A stretch of DNA of 64,000 nt, taken from contig JALPQD010000115.1 of assembly GCA_023101885.1 (NCBI GenBank), positions 2,115,953 through 2,179,952 of the forward strand. Reading direction: 5' to 3'. The position numbers and the translations under genes were made by a program. This document shows positions 33,803 through 45,684 of this stretch, piece after piece. This DNA comes from Typhlomys cinereus. Taxonomy: Eukaryota; Chordata; Mammalia; Rodentia; Platacanthomyidae. The first letter of the stretch is position 1; every line of letters starts with the position of its first letter. The notes under the pieces were generated by a model. The model worked only from the letters and a program-made list of their open reading frames with translations, was not told the origin of the DNA and did no database searches.

Positions 33803-33938
33803 TTACTATTCCCAATGCTGGACAGAATTGCCTGATTATCATAGAACTCCATTTTTTCAAGAGTCCGAGGCTGAGTGAACCCCGCAGACTGCAGATCCCA
33901 CTGGCAGAAGCAGATTGAGTTACAAAAAAGAAACTAAG

Positions 33939-34222
33939 GGCTGGAGAGGTGGCTCAGGGGTTAAGCCTCCGCCTTGCAGGCGGAAGGTCCTGAGTTCGGA
34001 TCCCAGATCCCACGTATAGACGCCAGGTGGAAGCGGGGGCGGCCTGTGCTTCTGGTTCTGGTAGGGCGGAGCCTGTGAATCTCGGGGCAGAAGGAGGTGG
34101 AGGCGTCCATGGTGGTTCCTGAATTCATCCGTGGTTCTACACACACACATATACACACACACACACATACATACGCACATGCGCACAGTTGAATAAATAA
34201 TAATAATAAAAAATTAAAAAAA
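33939..34222 (+). repeat. Young GC-rich SINE (first of pair, shared TSD)
   Basis: A full-length sense copy. The sequence aaaagaaactaag occurs before it (about 33926-33938), between it and the next copy (about 34223-34235), and after the second copy. Confidence 0.92.
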
Positions 34223-34235
34223 AAAAGAAACTAAG

Positions 34236-34536
34236 GGGCTGGAGAGATGGCTCAGGGGTTAAGCCTCTGCCTTGCAGGCAGAAGGTCCTGAGTTCCAATC
34301 CTAGACCGCACGTATAGATGCCAGGCGGAAGGGGGGGGTGGCCTGCGTTTCTGGTCCTGGTAGGGCAGAGCCTGTGAATCCTAGGGCAGAGTAAACAAGG
34401 AGGAAGGTGGAGGCGGTCCGTGGTGGTTCCCCGAGTTCGCCCATGGTTCTACACACACACACACACACACATACATACACGCACGTGCACACGCATACAT
34501 GCACAATTGAATAAATAATAATAAAAATAAAAAAAT
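34236..34536 (+). repeat. Young GC-rich SINE (second of pair, shared TSD)
   Basis: A full-length sense copy ending in an A-rich tail and followed by aaaagaaactaag at 34537-34549, the third occurrence of this target sequence. It differs from its neighbour at many sites, so the pair is not a fresh duplication. Confidence 0.92.
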
Positions 34537-34739
34537 AAAAGAAACTAAGCGATCTGACTCCAGATCTCTGGAAATACATTAAGTCAAAGTAGAGACATGA
34601 CAAAGGGTGAGTGTATTTAGCTGTTCTCTAGAAGTACAGAGACTCGAGTGCAGCCCACTGCATACAGCAGTGCCCAGCAGGGTGGCTCAGGGGAAAAACC
34701 CTGCATATGTGTTGGAATCTCTTTTCTCTTACCATCAAG

Positions 34740-34880
34740 TCATGGGAATCAAAAGACAGATGAGAGGATAAAGAGCCTGCTGGGTAAACGACAGGGCATG
34801 AGTTCAAATCCCCAGCACCCACATAAAAAGGTCAGGCATTGCAGTGTGCGAGGTCACCAAGGCCCAAGCCTGCTCTCTAA
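34740..34880 (+). repeat. tRNA-derived SINE fragment
   Basis: The segment gagcctgctgggtaaacgacagggcatgagttcaaatccccagcacccac resembles a B2/B4-type head. Confidence 0.55.
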
Positions 34881-34904
34881 AGAATTGATGCATTAGCATC
34901 TGGA

Positions 34905-35480
34905 AGAGTCAGTGGTTAGGCTGGATTCCTCCCTCTGGGAGTTGAGTTTGTCTGGTGCCTGTATAAACAGTGTCGACTGGATTCCTTCCTTTGGGAGTTG
35001 AGTCTGCCTCTTAGATTGCTTTTGTTCTCCTTAGAACTGGCAAGGCTGAAACTCCTCCCAGCAGTTTCTTCTCTGTGCATTTGAGACCATTAGATACATG
35101 AATACATGGATCAGAGTAGGTACATATCACAGTAATCAGGTAACTCTGCTTTGAGACATTCATCATCCATTCCCTTTTAGCAACCAAGTGGCATGCCTGC
35201 TTTTAACGCTACCTGGAGACATTATGTCTGGTCCCATCCAGCAAGTAATCTGTAAGAAATTTGAGCCTGCTGTTCTTTGATTTTTTTTTTCCTATAAATA
35301 CTCACATATGCTCAAATAAAACTGACTTAGATGATGGAGGACATCCTAGGATCCCCCTGACCCCGATGCCTGGTCAATTCCTACCACTCCCACTTCTGTT
35401 TCCTGCATGTAAGTCGGGGTTTATGCTGGTTCATGGGCCCAAGCAGCTATGCACACCTGTAACCCTAGCAATGAGGGTGT
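34905..35480 (+). repeat. LTR-like sequence
   Basis: A CTATAAATA box near 35292 is followed about 20 bp later by AAATAAA (35315). Upstream a ctggattcct(c/t)cc..tgggagttgag block is repeated at 34920 and 34977. This promoter-plus-polyA arrangement suggests an LTR, but neither end is resolved. Confidence 0.4.
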
Positions 35481-35562
35481 GGGACAGGCAGATTCCAGGG
35501 TTTGAGTCTAGATGAAATGAAGAGCTCAACGAGAGAGAGACCTTGTCTTAAATAAATAAATA

Positions 35563-35698
35563 CAGGGCTGGAGAGATGGCTCAGGGTTAATTTAAGAATC
35601 CTCTCACAAGCAGAAGGTCCTGAGTTTGGATCCCAGGTCCCATGTAAAAACCGCCAACTGGAAGTGGCAGAGGCCTGTACTTTTGGCCCTAGTGGGCA
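35563..35698 (+). repeat. Older SINE, left part (split)
   Basis: A sense copy from cagggctggagagatggctcagg to ggccctagtgggc. The rest resumes at about 36171 (agcagagcctgagaaattcc). Confidence 0.85.
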
Positions 35699-36170
35699 TG
35701 TTGCAGAAACAGTCTTTATTCTGTTGGTCAAATGTCCCTTCCGGGTTACCCTGTTCGGGAGCCAAATGTTGCAAGAACGACTGTCCCAGTGTTGCAGGGC
35801 TCTTGGGTTCGGGGTCGAAGATTGAAACCAGGACACATGCAGAGGACTAAGAAAGAGTTTATTAGAGGAGAGAAAGAGTAGAATTCCTGGATTCCAGATG
35901 TGAAGTGCCATGAGGGGCAGGCTCCCTGGAGAACTCATGGACTCCAGTTGATCTTTGGCCCAGGTGGGCATAGAGATCAAGCTGTTTATTTGATGTGGAG
36001 AGCTCATCTCCATAATCCTTTCATAGGAAAGTTGGCCATCTTATCTCTGGGATGGTTGGAGTCAGTTTCTCAGCAGGGGTGTTCCTTCAGGGTGATCCCA
36101 GCAGGGGGAGATGGACTTCAAGAATTTCGAAGACCTTTAAAGACCCTTAGACACCCATCTCAGCATAAGC
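35699..36170. mobile_element. LTR-like insertion in an older SINE
   Basis: About 470 bp that starts tgttgcagaaacagtc and ends near ctcagcata, interrupting an older SINE. Its right part (ggagtcagttt(c/t)tcagcaggggtgtt) matches 3806-3910 in the retroviral copy, and its middle matches 18.98 kb. The exact ends and TSD are unclear. Confidence 0.6.
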
Positions 36171-36305
36171 AGAGCCTGAGAAATTCCAGAGTGAAGCAAA
36201 AAGGAGGTAGAAACAATCCAGAATGATTCCTGAAGTCTCCCTTGGTCACACAGTGCCCTTTGACACATGCATACACACACACACAAAATAAAGTTTAAAT
36301 GAATA
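36171..36305 (+). repeat. Older SINE, right part (split)
   Basis: The body continues from gcagagcctgagaaattccag to a short CA tract and an aataaag tail. Confidence 0.85.
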
Positions 36306-36420
36306 AAAAACAGTAATATTGATGAAAATAAGATGATGATAATGAAGGGTGTGATAGAGGAAGACTTCTGACATCAATATCTGGACTATAAACATGCATG
36401 CATGGAAGAGCTCATTGTGT

Positions 36421-36425
36421 ACACA

Positions 36426-36469
<44 letters not shown>
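36421..36469. repeat. (CA)n microsatellite
   Basis: A CA run of more than 20 units with one early interruption. Confidence 0.93.
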
Positions 36470-36470
<1 letters not shown>

Positions 36471-36761
36471 GCACTTTTTGCTGCTAAAAAGAAGAGATGC
36501 TATATTAATAGTATCCAATTAATGAAAAATGATACCATGTATTAACCATTGTTCCTCTCCCAGACATGCACAAAACTAGCAAAAAAAAAAAGAAACTGTA
36601 AATTGTTAGTGTAAGAATTTTTTTGGTGTATCTCTTTCAAATATTATGAGTCAAGTAGACAAAAATCAGGAAATAAAAGATTTGAAAAATTCAAAAACAG
36701 CCAGGTGTAATAATAAGCAGAAAAAAAGGGAACCTTAACTTTTAAAAGTCTACGTTTTTCA

Positions 36762-37025
36762 GGGCTGGAGAGGTGGCTCAGGGGTTGAGACTCTGTCTTG
36801 CAGGCAGAAGGTCCCGCGTTCGGATCCTAGACCCCACGTATAGACGCCAAGCAGAAGCAGAAGCAGGGGCGGCCTGCGTTTCTGGTCTTGTGTAGGGCGG
36901 AGCCTGTGAATCCCGGGGCAGAGTAAACAAAGGAGGTGGTAGAGGTGGTCCATGGTGGTTCCCGAATTCGCCCGTGGTTCTACACACACACACACACACG
37001 CACAATTAAATAAATAAATAATTTT
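36762..37025 (+). repeat. Young GC-rich SINE with imperfect TSD
   Basis: A full-length sense copy. The flanks aaaagtctacgttttt (left) and aaaagtctatattttc (right) form a diverged TSD. Confidence 0.88.
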
Positions 37026-37279
37026 TTAAAAAGTCTATATTTTCCGACAGTAAAATTAAAAAAAAATTAAAACACATTTTAATAACTTCAGAATGCTGCA
37101 GCTCCAAGTAACTCAGGATCAGCGTGGAACATCAAATGGAATTCCTACATTGCACAAATAAAAACAGTTGGAAAATTCTGCAACCCTAAATGTATCCAAT
37201 ATAACTTTTAAAAATAGAACGAACAAGAAAAGGAAAGAGAAAGAAATTGAATAGGAAAGAAAAAATAGTATCAGAAGTG

Positions 37280-37600
37280 TAGAAGATTAAACCAAGACTC
37301 CATCCCGCAGCTGACGATCCAAGAGGCTTCCCGGAGCATCGCCCTAAACGGTTCACCTGCACCGTCCAAGTGTTCTCCCTGCCCTCGGAGACCGGTCCCC
37401 CCACGCCCCGCCGCCGCAGCGCCCTCCGCCCCCCCAACCGCCCTCCTCCCTTGGTCGTCGCGCTCCCCCCCAAGCTCCTCCTCTCCCCGCCCCACCCAGG
37501 TCCTGGCACCTGGGTCTGCGCAGGCGCAGAAAGGGATCTTGAGGCTACTGGCTGCCAGGCGTCAACATGGCGCTCGTGACCGGCCCTGCTGCGGCCCGCC
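37280..37600. promoter_or_regulatory. CpG-rich promoter-like segment
   Basis: This is the only non-SINE stretch of the window with high GC and many CpGs. It holds tgcgcaggcgca at about 37517-37528, a near-perfect NRF1 site, and caacatggcgct at about 37563, close to a YY1 site. Both are typical of housekeeping or KRAB-ZNF promoters. The YY1-like site downstream of NRF1 favours plus-strand transcription, but the segment also lies upstream of the KRAB-ZNF pseudogene on the minus strand. A plus ORF starting at the ATG of this site stops after about 13 codons. No gene can be assigned. Confidence 0.55.
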
Positions 37601-37839
37601 GGACCTGATGAAATGATGCAGAGGTGTATTTCCTGGGTGGAAGCCAGGACTGAAGCGTAGCTTGTGACAAGTCAAGTCCATTGCTTTGCTTCTGTGGATT
37701 CAACCACGCAAAAGAGCAAAGGAGCTGACCAGCCACCCACACTCCATGGCTGGCCTGATTTGCTGCACGAATGGGTGTCGTTCAGAAAGTCCTTCCCTCG
37801 GCTTTTCTCTTGAAGTGAACTTACTTTTTCCCCCCCTTT

Positions 37840-38175
37840 TGGAATTGATTTTTGTGCAGGGTGAAAGAGAACAATCAAATTTCATTCTGCATGTAGAAAT
37901 TCAGTTTTATGGGCGCCATTTGTTGGAAACGCTGTCTTTTCTCTAACCTGTGTGTTTGGCATGTTTGTCAAAAATCACATGGCTGTGTTGGTGTGATTTA
38001 TATATGGGTCCTTAATTCTAGTCCATTGATCAGTGGTCTCTGTCGGTATCATGCTACTTTTATTATGGCTCCGCATTATAACTTGAAATCAATACGGTGA
38101 TATCTCCAGTAGCGTTTTTCATTGCTCATGATTGTTTTGGCTACATGGGTCTTTCATGTTTCCCTATGAATTTAA
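37840..38175 (-). mobile_element. L1 ORF2 fragment (antisense)
   Basis: The plus strand reads the complement of L1 ORF2: gcgccatttgttggaaacgctgtcttttctc, then ttggcatgtttgtcaaaaatcacatggctg, and ggctacatgggtctttcatgtttccctatgaattt. It is truncated on both sides. Confidence 0.82.
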
Positions 38176-38483
38176 AAAAATTTAAATATGTAATTTTTTA
38201 AGGAGAAGCATGATAGAGGAAGAAATATGAAATCAACCTCTTGACTACACATGTGCATGCACAAGTGAGTGCACCCCATTCACATGTGCCCATATACACA
38301 AATTAAAGCAATAAAAATGAATTTAAACATCTTATTCTTAATGAAACAGATAAATATGTATATTTTTCAAATCAACAACAAGAAAACATCTGGTGAGACC
38401 TTTTCCCCTTGAGATCGGGGATAAGGTGATGTCCATTCTGTTTAACATTGTATAAGCCAAATAGAAAGGAAAAGCTAAAGCTG

Positions 38484-38660
38484 GGGCCAGAAAGATGGAT
38501 CACTGGGTAAAAGGTACATCCCTTAATCCTGAGACCGGAGTTCCACCCTTGAAACCTACCTGGTGGAAGGACAGCACCAACTTTCCCAAGTTATCCTCTG
38601 ACCTCTACACATTATGCATACATGCATAAACGCACTAAACTGCTACGCGTTAAAAAAAGG
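38484..38660 (+). repeat. B2-like SINE
   Basis: It starts ggggccagaaagatggatcactggg and has the ttcccaagttatcctctgacc block of the older B2-like group. Confidence 0.7.
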
Positions 38661-38698
38661 AGAGAAATGGAAAGTACCTGTAATGGCTTGTCAACTAG

Positions 38699-39566
38699 TG
38701 TAACAGTTACTCTTAACTATTGCTGTGAGAGAGCACACAAAGTTAAGCTGAAAGAATTAATGTAGAAAAAGAAATTTCCAATTTCCTAGCAAGCAAGAAT
38801 GTGATGAGCTAGTCTCAGAATCACGTTACCTCACTCCAACTCAAGGATTCCCAAAAAAGGCAAAGGACGTGTGTGTCCAGGCCAGATACCAGGACTTCCC
38901 CCCACCCTGGGAATTCCAAGGAAACACACTCATCCCCAGGTTTCCAGGAAAAGCCGAGAGTACGTGCTGCTATGCTCGTCGCCACCAAACCCCGCCCCAC
39001 TCCCTCGCACCTAAACTTGCACCAATGAGTTTAAAAAATTAAGTGTATAAGCCAATTATTTGGTGACACCTCACTACCTCAACACCTCCTTACAAAAAAT
39101 GTATAAAAAGTCTGTGCCCTGTGTGCTCAGGGTCGCCTCCTTCATTCCCGTATGGAGCTGCCCCAGCACGCTGGACAATAAAACCTCTTGCTGTTTGCAT
39201 CGATCTCGTTGTCAGCGTAGTCTCCTGAGTCGGGTCGCCTCCTGAGCGGGAGTTCTGTCCCAACAAAGCAACTTAAAGGAGAAAGGGAGATTTATTCAGC
39301 TTCCGGTTCCAGAGGGGAGAAACAGTCTCTCAAAGCAGAGGTGGTGTGGCTGGTTGGCCAAAGCTGGAGGAGGGTATGTCACTGCAGACATCTTGGAAAT
39401 CTGAGAGCTGCAAAATGCTTGCTGCAAAGGCAGATTTCTAGAGGTAGGGTGTGACTAATTCACCTCAAAGTCCACCGTGACTGCCTTCCTCCAGCAAGGC
39501 TCCACTTCTCAAGATGCCATGACCTTGTCAAACGAGATTGTGGGGGACACATTTCAAACCATGACA
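38699..39566 (-). mobile_element. MaLR solo LTR, interrupted by a nested LTR
   Basis: A MaLR LTR of the same type as those at 27.6 and 29.4 kb, bounded by the 5-bp TSD actag (38694-38698 and 39567-39571). Without the nested insertion and its 4-bp duplication it is 347 bp, the same length as 29437-29783. A single LTR with an intact TSD means the interior was lost by LTR-LTR recombination. Confidence 0.9.
38749..39265 (+). mobile_element. Gammaretrovirus-type solo LTR nested in MaLR LTR
   Basis: A 517-bp LTR starting TGAAAGAATTAATG and ending TGTCCCAACA, flanked by the 4-bp TSD aagc (38745-38748 and 39266-39269), the TSD size of gammaretroviruses. It has a tataaaaag box near 39101 and acaataaaacctcttgctg near 39174. 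Its R region resembles that of the retroviral copy at 3.2-9.9 kb, but the two are different families. Confidence 0.9.
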
Positions 39567-39750
39567 ACTAGACTGTAATGAGAAGTGCTTAGGAGAATAG
39601 TAAAGACACACTTCTGGGTGTGTTTGTGAGGGTCTTTTCCAGAACTCATCCTGAATATGTGCGGCAACATCCCATAGGTCAGGAGCCAATAAGACAGAAG
39701 GGGGAAAAGAGCAATACTAGGACTGCAAGCACCCTCTCTCCCCGCTTTCT

Positions 39751-39810
39751 TTTTTTTTTTTTATTCAACTGTGCGCATGTTCGTATGTATGTGCGCGCGC
39801 TCGTGTGTGT

Positions 39811-39847
<37 letters not shown>

Positions 39848-40046
39848 ACCACGGACGAATTCGCGAACCACCATGGACGCCTCCACCTCCTTCTGCCCCG
39901 GGATTCACAGGCTCCGCCCTACCAGGACCAGAAGCGCAGGCCGCCCCCTGCTTCCGTCTGGCGTCTATACGTGGGATCTGGGATCCGAACTCAGGACCTT
40001 CCGCCTGCAAGGCGGAGGCGTAACCCCTGAGCCACCTCTCCAGCCC
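39751..40046 (-). repeat. Young GC-rich SINE with TSD
   Basis: A full-length antisense copy with a (TG)n tract. The TSD ctctccccgctttct is at 39736-39750 and 40047-40061. Confidence 0.93.
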
Positions 40047-40129
40047 CTCTCCCCGCTTTCTGACCAACATGTTGTGAATTGCACTGCTTTGCAAAGACCT
40101 TGCCACCAAAATGGATGGAAACCACTCCA

Positions 40130-40490
40130 GGCAGTTAATCTCAACTGTCAGCTTGAAGAGATTTAGAATTACCTGGATGATGTGCGGCTCAAAGCATACC
40201 CGTGAGAGATTATCTTGATTATTACAATTGAAGTGGGAAGACCCACCCACTGTGAATGGCCTCATTCCCTGAACTGGGATCCTGGGTTGTATCAAAGGAG
40301 AAAAGGAGCTGAATAAAGGTATTCACTGGACTCTCCCTCCTGACTGTGGATGCAACTTGACCAACTGTGTCAAGCTTCTGCTGCCATGCTTCCTTGCTAT
40401 GATGTACTATATCGTGGATCTGGAGCCAAAATAAACATGTCCTTAAATTGCTTTTGTCAGGTATTTTATACAACAATAAGAAAAGTACTG
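40130..40490 (+). repeat. MaLR/ERVL-type LTR
   Basis: A block starting tctcaactgtcagcttgaag has gtgggaagacccacccactgtgaatgg and ends after ccaaaataaacatgtcc. Related blocks lie at 41.25, 50.04 and 50.78 kb. Confidence 0.6.
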
Positions 40491-40494
40491 ATGC

Positions 40495-40900
40495 AAATTA
40501 ATGGGCCCAAATAAAATCCTTTCTTATTGTCTTCAGTTGCTGTGATAAGTACATGGATCAAGTTTTTTAGGGGAATAAGAGGTTTATTCATGCTCATGAT
40601 TCTAGGTTACAGCTGATTACTATGACAAGAGAGTTGTACCATCATCAGAAGCTAAGGGAACTGGCTATACTTTCTAGCTTGCTAGTCTGCCAGCTTGCCA
40701 GCTTCCAACTAACTCTCTTATCTTTTTCCACCTGTGCAGGAAATGGTTCCACCCAGTGTAAACTGGGTCTTCCCACATCAATATTAGATAATCTATTACA
40801 GTTTTACTCAGAAGCTTTCGTTAACTGATTCTTCATAAGTGTGCCTAAATGCTCAGTTCTCAATTGTTGACTGGCGCCTAATATTTACTACCACACTTCC
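40495..40900 (-). repeat. MaLR-type LTR (antisense)
   Basis: The plus strand reads cttcagttgctgtgataagtac, then aataagaggtttattcatgctc, as in MaLR LTRs, with a worn right end. Confidence 0.5.
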
Positions 40901-41244
40901 CTTAAGTTTATTTAAGTTTATTTGATGACAGCTATGCAAAAATAGGGCATATAATTGACATGGGCAATAATGAAGAGAAACTGTCACTGCTTGATAACTG
41001 ACAATGTGATTGTTTTCAACATTGGTTTCCTTTGAGGTCTTTTTCCTTGGCTAGCAAATGGCTGGCTGAGGCAGAGGAATGTAAGTTTCAAAGGTCTTGT
41101 TTTCTGACACCCCCCTCCCCACTCCTACTCCAGAGAGAAGATGAGAAGAAGAAAAGCTTCCGGACCAGACAAAGAATGAGATCCTGAACAGAGGGATGAG
41201 ATGAAATTTTGGAATGATCGACCCCCTTTGCTACCTCTCTGGGA

Positions 41245-41645
41245 CAGTTAGTTCTGGATAGTAACTTGATGACTGAGAGCTAGTCCTCAGTTGCATATCT
41301 GTGGAGAATTACTTGGTTAAGGCAAATCTTTGAGTAAGAAGGTGAGATCATCTAATTGATGTGGGAAGACCCAACCTATAGCGAATGGGACCATTTCCTG
41401 AGCAGGCGGATAAGATTAAAAAAAAAAAAAAGGGATTGGTTTTGGAAGACTGTCAAGTTAGGAAGTATACCCCTCAGTTCTTCCCGTGAACATGGTGTGT
41501 CCAATTCCCCCTGTTCCTGGTGTTGTTAAGAAGTCTCCTGCCACCATAATGGACCGTGATCTGAAACCTTGAGTGCAAATAAACCTTTCGTTCACCTGGA
41601 TGGTTCTGGTCAAGTATCCCTAACAGCAACAGAGATACAAAACTA
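41245..41645 (+). repeat. MaLR/ERVL-type LTR
   Basis: It has aattgatgtgggaagacccaacctatagcgaatggg and ends gcaaataaacctttcg, matching the layout of the 40.13 and 50.78 kb copies. Confidence 0.6.
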
Positions 41646-43639
41646 AGAAATGCTCCCTATATAATCCACCGGCTAAAGATGAGATGCAAGACAGATCTTT
41701 AGGACATGAATTCACTGTCTCCTCATATTGCCTTCGCTGAATAAAACACAGTTTAAAGATTCAACCCCTGGCTTTTGCCTATGGTCAGGCAGCAGGGCTG
41801 CGGCTCACAGAAAGACATGTAAACTCATTCAGCTGTTTCTGGCATAGCATATTCAGGACAACTTTTTTCCTGTCATGTTCTAAAATTTTCTTCATCCATT
41901 GTTGCTATGCATTATTGGGGAAATTTTAAAGTATTTAAATCATGGGAAACAATGTCATCAAGCTCATGAATATTTATTAATGACTGCATGACAACTCTCC
42001 GACCCACCTTCAACCCTGCTTAATACCGAATCTCCTGACGCAGCGTTCACGCTGACTCTGCCCATCCTGGCCTGTGACCCAGTCCCTGAGACTTGACTCC
42101 AGAGACACCGTTACTGACCTCGCATACCATCTATCCTCAGATGCTAAAGATCATGTTTAAATTAGTAGCTCTCATAACGCATCGCTTCTGGAAAGTTTCT
42201 TGCATCTCACTTGCTGGTGAGCAAGGGTCACTTCTCTAGGGCCTCAGGGTATCCGGACCTCAGAGAAAGAACATGGGAAAGAAATGGAAAAGGGGTTCAA
42301 TCGGGTCCAAGTTCCAGCAGGAAGGATTTGGGATCGATACAGAAAAAAGAGGAAGCTCTGGATTCCAATTGGCAAGACTGAAGTGCTGGTGAGATGAAGA
42401 CGGGGGTTTGGGGGCCCAGGGGAACTACCAGATGGGAGGAAGTTGCAGTGGGTAGTTGCACTTGGGAGTTCAAGACCTCTAGTTGTTACCAGGGACCGAT
42501 GCTTTAGGTCTTGGCTTGACATCTGTGTGTTGGGGACCAACACGGCTGCCTACATCAGAGCTTTGAGATAGAAAAAGGAGAAAATGTAGAGCAGTGTTTT
42601 ACCACGAATGCTGTGGTTGCAATAAAGAAGCTACAGGGACAGCTAAGGTGCTGATGATGGGGGAAGAGGGGAAATAGAAAAAGGAGGATGCAGAAAGGAC
42701 CATAAAAATGGTGAGGATGTGAGTGGGGAATGAAGCTCAGTAGTAGAATGTTTTTTGTATGTACAATGCTGTGCACATCCACACACGGTGAGAATGGGAA
42801 AATCTTAGAAAAGTTATCTTCTGTCTCAATATTTCTTCAGGCTCTAGAAAAACCTGTTTAAGGTATCCTATCAGGGTAGACTTTTATTTTTTTTAAAGTA
42901 CCTAGTTGAAAAGCATTAGCAATATTGGCTCCCTGGGACTTAGCAATAATCTTAAATGTAAGAATGGACATATAAAAGCCATTCCTGAGCAGGCCCGAAA
43001 TTAGTTTTCTGGTTATAACACTTCCAGGAATTAACACTCCAATTAGGTGTTGTGGATGTTCACAGGAAAACCAGCTGAGTATGTTGATAAGTAAGCATGA
43101 TTAATTCTCTTCCAGAATGTCAAAGTACCTGAATTGCCAGGTTAGAATCTACAGGAGCACAGGTAGAAAAACATTTTTATTTGTTGCTCAAGGGTGGACA
43201 TAAAGGGCACTTTGCACTGAGTATAAAACCTTAGGACATAGGAAACTGAGGAGTTTTGAGAAATTAGTTTCACCAAGTTTTAATAGTATGCAAGCTTCTT
43301 ACCATTCTAGAGGACTGAAGGTGAAAAGGCAGGGTACCTTTTAGGAGAAAGGAAGATCTAAATGGATGGACTGGATGGATTTACAATAAAAAGCCAAAGT
43401 AATTCTGCATGTGGTGGAAAATTCAATGATTAAAAGCTTTAAACTAGTGAATGAACACACATGACACCAAAAACACGGTTATAAGTAAGACATTTGGGAA
43501 TTAGTCATAAAATCTAGTTTCCAGTGGAGAAAATGTCTATAGGTGCAAACGAATATTCAGCAGGCAATTTGATGTTATGCCCATTTAGCTAAACAGCTGA
43601 AGGAGGCTCTTGTCTTGTCTTGTCTACGGCTTTTAGGTT
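41646..43639. other. Two kilobases without a recognised feature
   Basis: Unique-looking sequence. A minus ORF of 99 codons (42244-42543) and others are not similar to any family I know. I see no splice-flanked exon. Confidence 0.5.
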
Positions 43640-43654
43640 TTGGACTGGGTTTTC

Positions 43655-43955
43655 TTTTTTTTATTATTTATTATTTATTCAGTTGTGTGTGTATGCATGT
43701 CTGCGTGTGTGTGTATGTATGTGTGTGTATGTATGTGTATGTAGAAACACGGACGAATTTGGGAATCACCATAGTCTGCCTCCACCTTCTCCTTGTTTAC
43801 TCTGCTCCTGGATTCTCAGGCTCCGCCCTGCCAGGACCAGAAACACAGGCACCCCCGCTTCTGCCCGGTGTCTATATGTGGGGTCTAGGATCCGAACTCA
43901 GAACCTTCCGCTTGCAAGGCAGAGGCTTAACCCCTGAGCCACTTCTCCAGCCCCC
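43655..43955 (-). repeat. Young GC-rich SINE with TSD
   Basis: A full-length antisense copy. The TSD is ttggactgggtt(t)tct at 43640-43654 and 43956-43970. It inserted at the tail end of the next older SINE. Confidence 0.9.
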
Positions 43956-43970
43956 TTGGACTGGGTTCTC

Positions 43971-44288
<318 letters not shown>

Positions 44289-44780
44289 TGGACTAGATTT
44301 TCAATACCAGGTATCACTTCTTGCCTGTAAAGATGTCCTCAAAACCAACCAGGTGGTCGGTTACCCCCATAACAATCATGCCGCTATTGCACCATGTCTT
44401 GCCCAGCAGCTTGGTCATGTCATTCAACAAGTTTGCAGCAGCATTTGACTCTGGGAACATTAGTTGGTAGGATGGAAATTTCCAGCTCTGCTCCAGTTTG
44501 ACTTTTTCTTCTTTTTAAATCTTGTATCTAAGTTGTGTGGTGTCTTCACACAACCTTAGTTCGGTTGGGCAACCAAGAGGAATGGCAAGTCTATATTGTT
44601 TTGGAGGCTTCTAGGGTCTCCTTGACCCTCACAGCCCCTATGGAGGCATCCCACACCTGACACTGGAGATTTTGTTTAGTAATCTGTTGTTTCTAGGACT
44701 AGCATTAGCTAGCAGAGAATCTGCCTTTAAACCATTTCATGTTTTTAAGCTTGGTTTATGAAATATCAGGTTTCCATTTT

Positions 44781-45043
44781 TTAAAAACTTTTTTATTATT
44801 TATTCAATTGTGCGTGTATGTATGTGCGTGCGCATGTGTGTGCTTGTGTAGAACCACGGGCGAATTCGGGAACCACCTTGGACCGCCTCCACCTCCTCCT
44901 TATTTACTCTGCCCCGGGATTCACAGGACCAGAAATGTAGGCCGCCCCCGCTTCCACCCAGCGTCTACAGGGATCTGGGATCTAAACTCAGGACATTCGG
45001 CCTGCAAGGCAGAGGCTTAACCCCTGAGCCACCTCTCCAGCCC
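44781..45043 (-). repeat. Young GC-rich SINE with TSD
   Basis: An antisense copy with a short internal deletion in the body. The TSD caggtttccatttt is at 44767-44780 and 45044-45057, inside the L1. Confidence 0.92.
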
Positions 45044-45684
45044 CAGGTTTCCATTTTCATGTGGCTTTTTATACCACCCATGTTTTGTTAACTGTCCCAC
45101 TATAGAGCCTCATTTAACCTATGTGCTATTGTACCTTGTTAGACATCCACCCTAGATTGTCCTCTTTCTAGGTTTCTAGCTAATGGAGGTACTTCTTGTT
45201 GTATGCACAGACTCAAGGTTAGGATTTGCACATGAAAGACAATGTGCATTTGCCTTTCTGGGCCTGGCTTACCTTGTTCAATTCCAGTTCCAACCAATTT
45301 ACATGTAAATTTAACTTTTTCCTCATAGTTGTATAAAACTCCATCATGCATAAGTACCACAATTTCATGATCTACACATTACTGATGGACATCTAAGCTG
45401 ATTCTACTTCAAGCTATTATTAATACAGCAGCAGTAAACATGGATGAACCAGCATCTTTATAGCAGGATTCCTTTGTATACATGTCCAGCAATGGTATGG
45501 ATGTATTATAGTATGGATGTATTATATGGCGGTTCTAGTTTGCTGAGGAAATACTCCACGATTATCGCTGTGTCTTCACCAGCTTCCAGTTCCAACAGTG
45601 TAAAAGGGCTCTTTCTTTCCCCATTATCCACACCACCATTTATTGTCATTTCTATTCTTGATGATTGTTAAATGTAATGTTAGG

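Noticed and set aside
37186..37579. ORFs of 107, 74 and 69 codons over the CpG-rich segment
   Set aside because: Open frames are expected in GC-rich DNA lacking TAA/TGA. The minus and plus frames overlap and none has recognisable domains.
42244..42543. 99-codon minus-strand ORF
   Set aside because: No similarity to a known family, no splice context, and composition typical of non-coding DNA.
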